Positions 8,044 to 17,192 of a stretch of 64,000 nucleotides of DNA are shown piece after piece. Under the pieces are notes generated by a model. That model was not told the origin of the DNA and searched no databases. It saw only the letters and a program-made list of their open reading frames with translations. The first letter of the stretch is position 1. Each line of letters begins with the position of its first letter. The stretch covers positions 124,001 to 188,000 of the forward strand of contig NZ_KI632511.1 in the NCBI RefSeq assembly GCF_000504285.1, given 5' to 3'. The stretch comes from Actinospica robiniae DSM 44927. GTDB lineage: Bacteria > Actinomycetota > Actinomycetes > Streptomycetales > Catenulisporaceae. Made by a program: the position numbers and the translations under genes.

Positions 8044-9620
8044 TGATAGCCGGCCAGCACGTACCAGGATCCTGCTTCGGCCGCGAGCAGGTACGCGTGC
8101 CCGTCGGCCGTGGTCACCTGCAGGCGCGCGTATCGGCGGCCGCCGTCTTCGTCCCAGGGCCGCTCGTGCACCGGCCACGGCTGGGAGTAGCCGGTCACAT
8201 CCGCGCACACCGCCCCGACTTCGAGCACGGCCGGGGGATCGGGCATCTCGCCGCGCGCGGTCACGACCACGGTGTTCCCGGCCGCATCCAGCAGGCGCAC
8301 GGGGGTGGAGCGGCCGGGGATCATCGCGGGCGCGGGCTCGGGAACCCGGCCCGGCCAAGGACCCGTCCCCCGCGACTCCGGATCGAGATCGCCGAAGGGC
8401 ACCAGCGCGATCTGCTCGCCCACTCCCCTGCCGCCGGACAGAACGGGCCGCGCGACGCGGGTGTGGCCGAGCAGGTCCTGGAGTCGCTCGATCGCCGCCT
8501 CCGCCGTCTCAGGCAACTGCGCCACTCCCCCGAGCAGGTCGATCTGGGTGCCCGTGGCGATCCGCAGCCCGTCCGGACGCAGCGACAGGGAGACGAACCC
8601 CTCGCCGGACTCCACGTGCGGGTCATGGCCGGCGGGCGGCGGGTTGCGCTGCGCCCAAGCCTCGAGCTGCCAGCGCACCCGCTCGGCCACCGCACGCGCC
8701 GAGAGCCGGCCCTCGTGCCGCCACCAGCGCGCCGAACCGCGCCCATCCCCCGTCAGCGCCTCGATCTCGACCCGATCGCACACCAGCCCGAGTCCGGCCA
8801 GCTTCTCGTGCAGCTGCTCGGCCAGGCCCCTGGCGGCGAACACCAGCGGCTCCACCGTCGGCACCGGCTCGAACTCGCGCACCACCGAAAGCTCCCGCGG
8901 CGCACGGCGCGGCGCCGGATCCCGCGCGTCCAGCCCACGCGCCAACCGGTGCGCCCGCAGACCCACCAACCCGAACCGCGTCGCGACCGAGGACGCCGGA
9001 AGCGCGGCGAACTGCCCGACCCGGCGAATCCCGAGCCGGCGCAACTGCTGCGCCAGCTGTGCGTCGGCGAGTGCGGCGATGTCGAACTCCGCCAGAAACC
9101 GCCTGCTTCCGCCCGGCGGAACCAGCGTGTCCGTGCGGGCGGCGAGCACCGCCGCGGCCATCCCGTCCGCGACGCCGACCCCGACCGCCACCGGCCCGAG
9201 CTCGCACTCCACCACCGCCGCGGCATCGCGGATCACCCCGGCGGCCTGCTCCTCCCCGCCGTAGTAGCCCACCGGGCCCGCGGCCAGCAGCACGCACAGC
9301 CCGGGCCGCACCACCTCGACCCCGGCCGCGACCTCCTCCAGCGCGCACACCACCGGCTCGAACACCCGCGCCGCCCGCTCTGAATCCGCCCGATACGCGG
9401 CGAGTTGCGGGCAGATCCGGTGCGCATCACGCGCGCGCATCCCCACCCGCACGCCGGCCCGCGCCGCAGCCGGCGTCACCGCCGTCACCCGGCCCGCCGC
9501 CACCGTCGCCGCCAGCTCGTCCAACGCCGCACCCGCGGCCAGCACCGTGAACGCCGGAGCCCACGCCGCCAGCACTCGAGCAGGTGAACCAGGATCATCT
9601 ATGTCAATGGTGGTATTCAC
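8040..9620 (-). CDS. imuB: ImuB, inactive Y-family polymerase homologue
   Basis: A 526-residue Y-family polymerase-like protein that in mycobacteria acts as the hub bridging DnaE2 and the beta clamp. The fold is recognisable from R-A-G-V-R-V-G-M-R-A-R-D-A onward, through the helix-hairpin-helix region (L-A-Q-Q-L-R-R-L-G-I-R-R-V-G) to the little finger. The acidic catalytic residues of active polymerases are not evident, as expected for ImuB. The GTG at 9620 overlaps the imuA' stop by 4 bp, and its own stop overlaps the dnaE2 start by 4 bp. The three genes are therefore translationally coupled. Confidence 0.9.
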   Translation of the reverse strand: MNTTIDIDDPGSPARVLAAWAPAFTVLAAGAALDELAATVAAGRVTAVTPAAARAGVRVGMRARDAHRICPQLAAYRADSERAARVFEPVVCALEEVAAGVEVVRPGLCVLLAAGPVGYYGGEEQAAGVIRDAAAVVECELGPVAVGVGVADGMAAAVLAARTDTLVPPGGSRRFLAEFDIAALADAQLAQQLRRLGIRRVGQFAALPASSVATRFGLVGLRAHRLARGLDARDPAPRRAPRELSVVREFEPVPTVEPLVFAARGLAEQLHEKLAGLGLVCDRVEIEALTGDGRGSARWWRHEGRLSARAVAERVRWQLEAWAQRNPPPAGHDPHVESGEGFVSLSLRPDGLRIATGTQIDLLGGVAQLPETAEAAIERLQDLLGHTRVARPVLSGGRGVGEQIALVPFGDLDPESRGTGPWPGRVPEPAPAMIPGRSTPVRLLDAAGNTVVVTARGEMPDPPAVLEVGAVCADVTGYSQPWPVHERPWDEDGGRRYARLQVTTADGHAYLLAAEAGSWYVLAGYQ

Positions 9621-10366
9621 GCCGCGATCAGGCGCCTGCGCGCGGCCAACTCGTCCACCGGCGCCGCGGCGCGCACCGGATGCGCCGCGCCGTCAGGGCC
9701 CGGCAGGTACACCTCCGCCGCCCGCGAACCCCCGCCGAGCCCGCGCCCCTCGGCCACCACCGTCGCCCGACGCGCCGTCAACTGCCCATGCCCGGCCTCC
9801 AACCCCGACCACCGCGCCGCCGCCACCCGCAGCCGCACCGGCGCCGGAAACACCGCCGGCCCCGCCACCAGCAACGACGTCCCCACCGTCGCACCACGCC
9901 GCAGCCGAGAGACGATCCGCCGCGCCACGGCGTCACCCACCGCCGCCGGCGGACGCACCAGCACCACCTCCACCGCCCCGATCAGCACCTCCAGCGCCTT
10001 GACCCAACTCGACGCGTCCGGCCGCACCACCACCAGCCGCGAGGTCGGCGCACCCGCCGCCGCCACCGCCTCGATCCCCAGATCATCGACCCCCACCAGC
10101 GCCGCGCTCCCGCCCGAGCGCACGGCCGAACCGACCAGGCTCGCCGCCAGATACCGGTCCTGATCCACCCCCAGCACCCCGCCCCGCTCGAGCCCGCGCG
10201 GCAGCAACCCCGCCAACGCCTCCGGCACCGCCAGCCCGTCCCCGGCCACCGCCCGCACCCGCGCCGTCCCCCGCGACACGCCCTCGATCCCCGCCGCCGC
10301 ACGCGCGAGCCGCGCCGACCTCGACGTCTCGACCGCTGAGATAGAGGTCAAGCTCTTTTCGAACAT
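9617..10366 (-). CDS. imuA': ImuA', mutasome accessory protein
   Basis: A RecA-like but reduced protein of ~250 residues, low in recognisable motifs and rich in Ala/Val/Arg. It is identified mainly by its position as first gene of the imuA'-imuB-dnaE2 cassette and by its size. The start is uncertain: an ATG at 10366 lies inside the SOS box, and a TTG at 10351 follows A-A-A-A-G-A-G. A TTG at 10420 looks more like a -35 hexamer (TTGACA) than a start. Damage-inducible expression is inferred from the LexA-type box over the start region. Confidence 0.78.
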   Translation of the reverse strand: MFEKSLTSISAVETSRSARLARAAAGIEGVSRGTARVRAVAGDGLAVPEALAGLLPRGLERGGVLGVDQDRYLAASLVGSAVRSGGSAALVGVDDLGIEAVAAAGAPTSRLVVVRPDASSWVKALEVLIGAVEVVLVRPPAAVGDAVARRIVSRLRRGATVGTSLLVAGPAVFPAPVRLRVAAARWSGLEAGHGQLTARRATVVAEGRGLGGGSRAAEVYLPGPDGAAHPVRAAAPVDELAARRRLIAA

Positions 10367-10374
10367 AGTTTCGA
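10359..10374 (-). promoter_or_regulatory. LexA-type SOS box of the imuA'-imuB-dnaE2 operon
   Basis: TCGAAC-ATAG-TTTCGA matches the actinobacterial SOS consensus TCGAAC-N4-GTTCGA at 11 of 12 arm positions. On the minus strand a TTGACA lies upstream at 10420-10415, and a weak -10 (GAGACT) follows it after 18 bp. The box would then cover the first transcribed bases, which is a good place for a repressor. DNA damage should relieve LexA and switch on the cassette. Confidence 0.8.
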
Positions 10375-10674
10375 ACGCGGTCACGCGCACAGTCTCGGCC
10401 AATCCCGCCCCGAGTGTCAATCGGGGAAGGCCGTGCCTCGCCGCGCACTGGCGCGCGATGCCGCGCGATCGAGCCGAGCCACGGTAGGCACCTGGCCACG
10501 CAAGCCAACGCCTCCTTCAGCCGACGAACGGGGCCTCCCACGTCGAAGCTTCACCCTTCACGGCCTTCAGAGCGGTGATGGACTGCGGATGCCGCTGGGT
10601 GTACCCGCGCGTAGCGTGGACGGTGTCTTGCTGTTCCGACTCCGAAGTCAACGTGTCCGATCAAAGGAGTCAGC

Positions 10675-11178
10675 ATGGAAGCCACGAGCACGGCGCTCGT
10701 CGTTCAGCCTGGTGAGGCGGGAAAGGCCTCCCTCACCGACGGCGCATTCGAGCTGCTCGCCGATGGTGGCGCGGTCAGCGCCAGCCGGCTGACCCTGGCC
10801 ACGGGCGCCGATGGGGCGCCTCCGCACCACCACAAGCTGTCCCATGAGGTCTTCTACATCCTGGACGGGACTATGGTCTTCCGTCTCGGCGACAGGGTGA
10901 CTTCGGTGGGTAGAGGCGGCCTCGTCATCATCCCGCCAAACCTGCCCCACGCCTTCGGGGCGGCGCAGGGCAGCACGGTCGACGTCGTCGTCCTGCTGAG
11001 CCCGGGTGTCGAGCGGTTCGCGTACTTCGAGCAGCTGGGCGCCATCAGCCGGGGCGAGGCGGAGTTCGACTCCCTGATCCCGGAGCAGGACCGCTTCGAT
11101 GTGCACCTGGTGGACCTGCCCGACTGGCGGACGGCCCCATCGTCTCAGCACGTCCAGCACGTCCAGCCTCGGCCGTAG
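10675..11178 (+). CDS. Cupin domain protein
   Basis: A 167-residue single-domain cupin. The metal-binding motif 1 is visible as P-P-H-H-H-K-L-S-H-E-V-F-Y-I-L-D-G (residues ~49-65), with two or three His and a Glu as ligands. Motif 2 follows as I-P-P-N-L-P-H-A-F (residues ~86-94). Such small cupins include dioxygenases, isomerases and sugar epimerases, so the substrate cannot be named. AAAGGAGT ends 4 bp before the ATG and fixes the start. The preceding 300 bp up to imuA' hold no gene. Confidence 0.8.
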   Translation: MEATSTALVVQPGEAGKASLTDGAFELLADGGAVSASRLTLATGADGAPPHHHKLSHEVFYILDGTMVFRLGDRVTSVGRGGLVIIPPNLPHAFGAAQGSTVDVVVLLSPGVERFAYFEQLGAISRGEAEFDSLIPEQDRFDVHLVDLPDWRTAPSSQHVQHVQPRP

Positions 11179-11309
11179 TACGAGGCTGAGTGGCGCTGCA
11201 CTGCCTGTCGCTGACACCCAGCCGTAGTTGCAACGATGGTCCAGGTCGCGGCCAGCCGAGCCTGGTGGATGCTCGCGCGATGTCGGCGCGATGTGCGATG
11301 GTGGCTCGC

Positions 11310-12230
11310 ATGTTGGAGATCACCGTGCGGGCTGAGATCGGATGGCAGCGATTCGTCCGCCCTGGCATCGAGGAGCTCGGCGCGCTCGTTTCCGGGCTTG
11401 GCGAGCGCGGCAACCGGTTTCTGACCATCCAGCGGATACCGGACCTGCCTGATCACTTTATCCAAACGTGGCATGAGGCCGGCGGAGCGTACGTGGTCGA
11501 ATACCGCGATGGTGGTCAGGATCGTCAGTTCGAATCAACGCTCGACGGTCCGGAGCAGGTGCTCGCTGCGCTGACCGCCTGGGCAGACGGCGGTTCCGAA
11601 TGGGGCTCGGCCTGGGACTGGCGACCTATGGATCTGGAAGCGGCCGAGCCGGTAGCCGCGCTGGACTTGGCAGAGAAGGAACACATCCTGCTTGAGCAGC
11701 GGGTCCGGCTGGCGATCGTCGCGGGTTACGACGGGCGAGAACAGTTGAACGAGCTCGCGCAGGAGTACCTGGTGACCAAGGAGCGTCGCCCGGTGTCGGC
11801 GGCGCAGGCCGGTCAACTCGTCGACCGTCTTTGGCTTGAGCGCGTCGCGGAGCAGTCGGCCTGGGTAGGAGAGACCGATCCAGAACGGTTGACCAGAGCT
11901 TTCCTCGCTCTGGAGGGCTCAGGCGTCACCGCTCGAGAGAACTTCACCTGCTGCCGCTCGTGTGGCCAGGCCGAGATCGGTGCTGCCGGTCCGTCGGATG
12001 CCCGCGGTTTTGTGTACTTCCATCAGCAGTGCACTGACGCCGCCGCGGCCGGCCACGGGTTGATGCTGCTGTATGGCGGGTTCGACGGTACTGCGGAGAC
12101 AACCGCGTCGATCGGCCGCGCGGTGGTTACGGCGCTCGATGCAGTCGAGCTGCCGGCGTGCTGGGACGGCGATCCGTCGCGCGGTGTCGAGGTCAAGCCG
12201 ATGGACTGGCGCAAGCGCCTGGTCGGCTAA
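11310..12230 (+). CDS. DUF6891 domain protein
   Basis: A cytoplasmic protein of ~306 residues. The C-terminal half (residues ~150-300) contains W-V-G-E-T-D-P-E-R-L and C-C-R-S-C-G-Q-A-E-I, followed by Y-F-H-Q-Q-C-T-D. This is the pattern of the DUF6891 family, whose function is unknown. The four cysteines and the histidine could bind a metal. The ATG at 11310 was chosen because the conserved sequence begins there; an upstream in-frame start would add 40 unrelated residues. The gene has no obvious operon partner. Confidence 0.75.
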   Translation: MLEITVRAEIGWQRFVRPGIEELGALVSGLGERGNRFLTIQRIPDLPDHFIQTWHEAGGAYVVEYRDGGQDRQFESTLDGPEQVLAALTAWADGGSEWGSAWDWRPMDLEAAEPVAALDLAEKEHILLEQRVRLAIVAGYDGREQLNELAQEYLVTKERRPVSAAQAGQLVDRLWLERVAEQSAWVGETDPERLTRAFLALEGSGVTARENFTCCRSCGQAEIGAAGPSDARGFVYFHQQCTDAAAAGHGLMLLYGGFDGTAETTASIGRAVVTALDAVELPACWDGDPSRGVEVKPMDWRKRLVG

Positions 12231-12340
12231 CGACGAGCAGCAGCGGTCGGCGGGGCCTGTGGTCAACCTGTGGTCAAGGCCCCACCGATCGACACCGTGG
12301 ATGAGAAGAGTGAAGCCGCTACTGCCGGACCTCGGCGTCG

Positions 12341-13327
12341 TCAGCGGCTCTTCAGGCGGCGTGCCTCGGCGACGAGTTCAGCAGGCAGCGCCGCATTTCC
12401 GCAAGCCAGGTCGATCAGCAGGCCGCGATAGGACCCGTTAGGCAGTTGCGGCGCGAGTGCGATGAGCTCGCGCAGGCCGTCGGGCGACCCGGTGATCCGG
12501 GTACGGTAGGCCGCCCCGGCCGCACGGAGCGTGGGCTCGGTCGGCTCATGTTCCAAGCCTTGCTCAACGAGCTGAACCGCGCTCGCGAAGTCGCCTTGCC
12601 CGGCGCGGATGTCGGCCAGGTCGAGATAGAGCGACCAGTTGGCCGGGTCCAGGACGAGAGCGCGCTGGAATGCGGCAGCAGCCTTATCGGAATCGCCCAG
12701 TCTGCGCCATGTGCCTGCTCGTACGGTCTCTGTCAGCATGATCGGTTCGACGGCGTCCGCCCGATCGCAGAGAGCGAACGACGCGTCGGTGCGGCCGCTC
12801 GCCCGAAGGAATATCGCCATCTTCGCCATCGCCTCCGGAAGGGGCTCGCGGGCGCAGACTACGTCGATGGCCCGGAACCAGGGGCGCAACCGCTTACGCA
12901 TGTCTTCGGTGTCGAGATCGTGGCCGAAGTCCATCGTCCGCATCACGGCCTCGGCCAGCGCATCGGCACTGACCGCGTCCAGGAAGCGGGCGTCGCTGAA
13001 CCATGGGGCGTCGGCCCAGGCGACGGTGGGTCGCGCGCCCGTGACACCGCCGATCGCCATCGCCGCGTCGTCCATATCGTTCTCGAGGAAGCTGATATAC
13101 GAGTGCACCAGTATCGCGCCTGGAGAGTCGGCACCCTTGAGGAGTCCGGCCACGGCCGCACGCTGTTCTTTCCACAGATCGGCGAGGATTGCGTAAGGCT
13201 CAGGATCCTCCGGTGCTGAGGCGATGGCGCCGTTTATGTACTGTATGGCTTGCATGGGGCTGCCCCCACAGTGCGCCATCACCCGTGCGAGACCACTCAA
13301 AGCGGCCGCTGATCGATTCGCCGTCAT
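12341..13327 (-). CDS. TPR-repeat protein
   Basis: A 328-residue soluble helical protein. Tetratricopeptide-like repeats are visible at residues ~205-290. They run from G-T-W-R-R-L-G-D-S-D-K-A through F-Q-R-A-L-V-L-D-P-A-N-W to Q-L-V-E-Q-G-L-E-H-E-P. The N-terminal part is also helical but less regular. A role in protein-protein contacts is likely; nothing more specific can be said. The ATG at 13327 was preferred to longer in-frame starts because those run into repeat element A. The promoter must lie between the start and the element's end at 13423, or in the element itself. Confidence 0.7.
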   Translation of the reverse strand: MTANRSAAALSGLARVMAHCGGSPMQAIQYINGAIASAPEDPEPYAILADLWKEQRAAVAGLLKGADSPGAILVHSYISFLENDMDDAAMAIGGVTGARPTVAWADAPWFSDARFLDAVSADALAEAVMRTMDFGHDLDTEDMRKRLRPWFRAIDVVCAREPLPEAMAKMAIFLRASGRTDASFALCDRADAVEPIMLTETVRAGTWRRLGDSDKAAAAFQRALVLDPANWSLYLDLADIRAGQGDFASAVQLVEQGLEHEPTEPTLRAAGAAYRTRITGSPDGLRELIALAPQLPNGSYRGLLIDLACGNAALPAELVAEARRLKSR

Positions 13328-13687
13328 CCGAGGATGGTAGCGACTCCACACGCGAGACTCAGCGAATCGGCTACTGGCCGAGGTCGATCCCGGGACCTGC
13401 CGGGGCATTACACCTACTGCCCTTTGATGATCGGCTGAGTGTTCGTGGGGCGTGGCGCCTTGTCGGGTCGGGTCGGTTCGGGTCGGGGTGATCGTCGTGG
13501 TGGGGCGGCCGCTTCGCGTCGCCCGTTTCGTCTGACCACCCACCCACCCGTTGCGTTGGCGGGGCGGGCTGCGGTTTCAAGACGAAAATCGCCGCTGGCA
13601 GGCCCTCCTCGGAGAGAGTGCCGGGGTCGTGTGGGTGCTGGCGTTGGCGGGGCGGGCTGGGGTTCGGGGTGGTGGGGTTGCGGGGGT

Positions 13688-13842
13688 GTGCTCTCTCCTC
13701 GGTCGGTCCCCGGAGGCAATCAGGGACCTGTCGGGAGGTCAAGCGGCGGTGGCTGTGGCTGGTGGTGGATTGTGCATGGCGCCGCTTGACCTCCCGGCAG
13801 AACCCTGACCGGGCTTCGCCTGCCCGACCGAGGAGAGAGCAC
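13688..13842. repeat. Nested hairpin, left arm of element A
   Basis: The outer stem is GTGCTCTCTCCTCGGTCGG (13688-13706) pairing with 13824-13842. The inner stem is CGGGAGGTCAAGCGGCG (13732-13748) pairing with 13780-13796, with a 31-nt loop. Between the stems, ATCAGG and CCTGA can also pair. Related hairpins occur in all six arms. Confidence 0.85.
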
Positions 13843-14573
13843 ACCCCCTGAGGTCCGGTGTGAGCTGCGCTCGGGCCGGATCCCGTCCTGTGGCCCGGTC
13901 GTGCTCGGTGCGGAAGGATTCTGCATCACCCTGATCCGACCATCCCGATCCTTGATCCGCGCGAAGGCGTCGGTGCTCTGGTCGCGCCTGATGTGAGATT
14001 CTGCGCCGCCCTCGTGCGATCCACCCCGATCCCAGACCTCGCTGCAGAATCCCGCAGGCCGGCCGTGTTCGATCCGGAAGGATTCTGCATCGCCCCGGTC
14101 CGGCCAACCTGATCCTCGATCCGCGCGGAGGCGTCGGTACTCCGGTCGTGCCTGCGGTGGAGTTCTGCATCGCCCCGGTCGGATCCGCCCGGTGCTCACG
14201 CACTGCGCAGGATCGCGTGGCCCGGTCGCACGCCGAAGGGAGTTCCTGCACCGCTTTCGGCCACACTCCTGACGCTGTCCGCGCGGCCATCCCGTCCACC
14301 ATCCCTCCCGTCGCACGTGCCGATCCCCCGGACTCTTCCATGCTAGACGCCACCACCGACAAAAGCCGCGGATCCGGCTTTCGCCGGAAAAGAAAAATAC
14401 GGGAGTTTTCCGGGCACTCGGGCGCGCTCCCCGGCGTTGAAGTAGGAGAGAAGGAACGAGCGACCCGGGACGGGGATGCAGAATCCTTCCGCATCGTGGA
14501 CTTCCCCCCTTGAGGCCGGGCCACGGGACAGGACTCGGGCCGAGCGCAGCTCGCACCGGACCTCAGGGGGTGG

Positions 14574-14724
14574 GCTCTCTCCTCGGTCGGGCAGGCGAAG
14601 CCCGATCAGGGTTCTGCCGGGAGGTCAAGCGGCGCCCTGCATGATTCACCATCAACGGAAACCTCCGCCGCTTGACCTCCCGGCAGGTTCCTGATTGCCT
14701 CCGGGGCCCGGCCGAGGAGAGAGC
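14574..14724. repeat. Nested hairpin, right arm of element A
   Basis: The outer stem GCTCTCTCCTCGG (14574-14586) pairs with 14712-14724. The inner stem is 21 bp perfect, 14614-14634 with 14666-14686, closing a 31-nt loop. It could also act as a transcription terminator for neighbouring genes, but no U-tract follows. Confidence 0.85.
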
Positions 14725-14962
14725 ACACCCCGGCACCTCACCATCCCGAACCCCAGCCCGCCCCGCCACGCCGGCACCCCACGCAACCCCGGCATCTCTC
14801 TCCGAGGGAAGGCCCGCGCCGGAGGCGAAAGCTTGAAACCGCAACCCGCCCCGCCCACGCAACGGGTGGGCGGGTGGTCAGACGAATCGGGCGACGCGAA
14901 GCGGCCGCCCACACCTACGACGACCACCCCGACCCGGGTACCCAGCCGATCATCAATTTGCT

Positions 14963-16981
14963 CTAGTGGGCCAGGCGTGCCCTGACCGCGCCGAGTGCGG
15001 AATCGAGCTCGCGCACGCGCAGCTTTCGCGCGGCGGCGAAGAAGACCACGGCGAAGATCGGGCCGCCTGCGGCGAGGCCCGAGAGGGCTCCGATCGTGCC
15101 GGCGCCGCGCAGGTCGGTGATGGCGATGCCGACCGGGCCGCTGATCGCGGCGGCGAGGCCGGCGGCCACGCACAGCTTGACGTGCACCCGGGTCACTCGC
15201 CTGCCGTCGAAGCTGCCGACGAGCGTGTGCAGCCGCGTGGCGGTGACGATCAGGCCGATCAGGTAGGAGATCGAGTAGGCGGCGCACATGCCGGCCACCG
15301 CCCACTGGGTGTTGCCGAGCAGGAGGTAGGACAGGTAGGCCAAGGCCGCGTTGGCGATGCCGATCCACAGCGCCAGGATGAACGGGGTCTTCGTGTCCTC
15401 ATACGCGTAGAAGCCGCGGAGCATCACGAAGAACGCCGAGTACGGGATCAGACCGAGGCTGAAGGCCATCAGCATGTAGCCGAGGTTGTGCGACTGGGTC
15501 GGGGTGACGTTGCCGTGGCCGAAGAGGAACGAGACGATCTGCTGCCCGAAGGCCAGGAGCGCGAAGGACGCGGGCACGATCAGGATGCCGGTCGAACGCA
15601 GGCCGTAGGAGATCGAGTCGCCGACCGCGCGCTTGTCCCCGGCCTGCGCGAACCGGCTCATCCGGGGCAGCAGCGCGGTGATGATCGAGACGGTGACGAC
15701 TGACTGCGGCATGATCCACAGCGTCAACGCGTTCGAGTACGCGGCGTAGCCGACGCCCGCCTGCGAGAACCTGGGCTTGTTGCCCATCGAGGTCGCCATC
15801 GCCGTCACCGCCCAGCCGACCACTGTGGTCACTGCGACGGTGGCGAGGGTCCACTTGGCGAGGGTGACGGACCGGCCGAGGCCGGTGCCGCGCCAGTCGA
15901 AGCGCGGACGGAAGCTGACACCGACACCGCGCAGGTACGGCACCAAGGTCAGGGCCTGGAGCACGATACCGAGGGTGGAGCCGACACCGACCAGCAGCTC
16001 CTCGCCCCCGGTGATGGTGGCGGTGGTGTTCGACACGCTGCCGACAACCCACAGATACGAGCCGATGGCGGCGATCTGGACCACGTTGGCCAGCACGGGG
16101 GTCCACATGATGGGGCCGTAGCTGTCTTTGGCGTTGAGGATCTGCCCGAGCATCACCGAGAGGCCGTAGAAGAAGATCTGCGGCAGGCAGTAGCGCGCGA
16201 ACATGATGGTGACCTGGCGGTCCGTGCCGTGCGCGCTCGGCGCGTAGAGGGTCACCAGCTGCGGGGCGAGGGCCACCGCGAGCGCGGTGATCGCGCCGAC
16301 GACGACGATCGTCATGGTCAGCAGCCGGTTGATGAACGCCTGGCCGGCGTCGTCATCGTCCTTCATAGCGCGCACCAGCTGCGGGACGAAGATCGCGTTG
16401 ACCGCGCCGCCGATCACGATCCCGTAGACGATGTTGGGCAGGTTGTTGCCGACGGTGAAGCTGTCGGACAGGCTCGCCGTGCCGAGCGCGGCCACCAGCA
16501 GGGAACCGCGGATCATGCCGGTGACGCGGGAGGCCATGGTGCCCATGGCCATCACGCGGCTCGCGCGCGAGACACTGGTCTTCGCAGCCGCCGGAGCCTT
16601 GGACTCGACGCTGACGCCCACCTCGTCCGGCCTGGTGCCGGGACCCTGTACCTGGCCACGCCGCGGCGGGATGAGGTGCTGGAGCGAGACCGGATCGAGG
16701 AAGCCGGCGCTGATCGGCGGCAGATAACTGGTGGCCTCCACCGCTTCCGCGTAGGCGGCCCGGCGTATCGCGCGCGCCTCAGGCGCCTCGTCCGCCGGTA
16801 TGTCCGGGTACCAGAGCGCCTGCTGATCATGACGCGTCTGCCGGTACCAGTCGTCGGTGCGGTCGATGAGGTCCCCGCCCGCGTTCACGGCCGGGGATTG
16901 CCCGGCGGTGTTCTCCGCATGATATTCCGTCGCATAGTCGGGGCTCCGATACGACTCGCCCTCGGGGCGCCACCCTGACAT
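14963..16981 (-). CDS. murJ: MurJ/MviN lipid II flippase homologue
   Basis: A polytopic MOP-superfamily protein of 672 residues expected to flip lipid II for peptidoglycan synthesis. A cytoplasmic N-terminal extension of ~120 residues, polar and rich in Asp/Arg/Pro, precedes the membrane domain. That domain begins at S-R-V-T-G-M-I-R-G-S-L-L-V-A-A-L-G. It contains the typical N-N-L-P-N-I-V-Y-G and P-Q-L-V-R segments and about 14 hydrophobic helices. The ATG at 16981 was chosen over one at 17032 because AGGAAGAG precedes it at good spacing. The TAG stop lies in the CTAG that borders repeat element A, so the last codon has been remodelled or captured by the insertion. No pseudokinase domain follows, unlike the mycobacterial MviN. 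Confidence 0.88.
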   Translation of the reverse strand: MSGWRPEGESYRSPDYATEYHAENTAGQSPAVNAGGDLIDRTDDWYRQTRHDQQALWYPDIPADEAPEARAIRRAAYAEAVEATSYLPPISAGFLDPVSLQHLIPPRRGQVQGPGTRPDEVGVSVESKAPAAAKTSVSRASRVMAMGTMASRVTGMIRGSLLVAALGTASLSDSFTVGNNLPNIVYGIVIGGAVNAIFVPQLVRAMKDDDDAGQAFINRLLTMTIVVVGAITALAVALAPQLVTLYAPSAHGTDRQVTIMFARYCLPQIFFYGLSVMLGQILNAKDSYGPIMWTPVLANVVQIAAIGSYLWVVGSVSNTTATITGGEELLVGVGSTLGIVLQALTLVPYLRGVGVSFRPRFDWRGTGLGRSVTLAKWTLATVAVTTVVGWAVTAMATSMGNKPRFSQAGVGYAAYSNALTLWIMPQSVVTVSIITALLPRMSRFAQAGDKRAVGDSISYGLRSTGILIVPASFALLAFGQQIVSFLFGHGNVTPTQSHNLGYMLMAFSLGLIPYSAFFVMLRGFYAYEDTKTPFILALWIGIANAALAYLSYLLLGNTQWAVAGMCAAYSISYLIGLIVTATRLHTLVGSFDGRRVTRVHVKLCVAAGLAAAISGPVGIAITDLRGAGTIGALSGLAAGGPIFAVVFFAAARKLRVRELDSALGAVRARLAH

Positions 16982-17192
16982 CGCACAGTCTCTTCCTGTG
17001 ACACACTGCTCCGGCGACCCACCATCCGCCATCCGCCCGGACCGCGGTCATGAATCCCAAGGCTATCGTGCCGTGTTGGTCAACGCCCGATCTTCAGCCA
17101 CGCCGGCAAGGTGAAGCAGCACTCGTACACGCCCTGCCCGCCGTCCGTCATTGCTTTGCGGGCTGCCGGATGGACAGCCCCGGGGCACATCG

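Larger units (their letters stand above)
13423..14966 (-). repeat. Long-inverted-repeat element, copy A
   Basis: A non-coding element of 1544 bp between the TPR gene and murJ. Its arms (13423-13928 and 14475-14966) are imperfect inverted copies of each other. They start at TTTGATGATCGGCTG and end at CAGCCGATCATCAA followed by CTCTAG. Each arm carries a GCGGCCGCTTCGCGTC block, a CTCGGAGAG block and a nested hairpin. The core (13929-14474) is unique within the copy and inverted relative to copies B and C. It carries repeated GATTCTGCATC-like words and a conserved stretch around 14338-14370. Frames in the core differ from those of the other copies, so open frames here are not called genes. A non-autonomous mobile element is the best guess. 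Confidence 0.85.

Noticed and set aside
8044-8358. N-terminal extension of DnaE2
   Set aside because: It is the shadow of imuB in another frame; the real start is the GTG at 8043 that overlaps the imuB stop.
13720-14556. Long open frames inside element A (also in B and C)
   Set aside because: They are arginine/proline-rich, occur in several frames at once, and are not conserved between the three copies. The high GC content and the palindrome create them.
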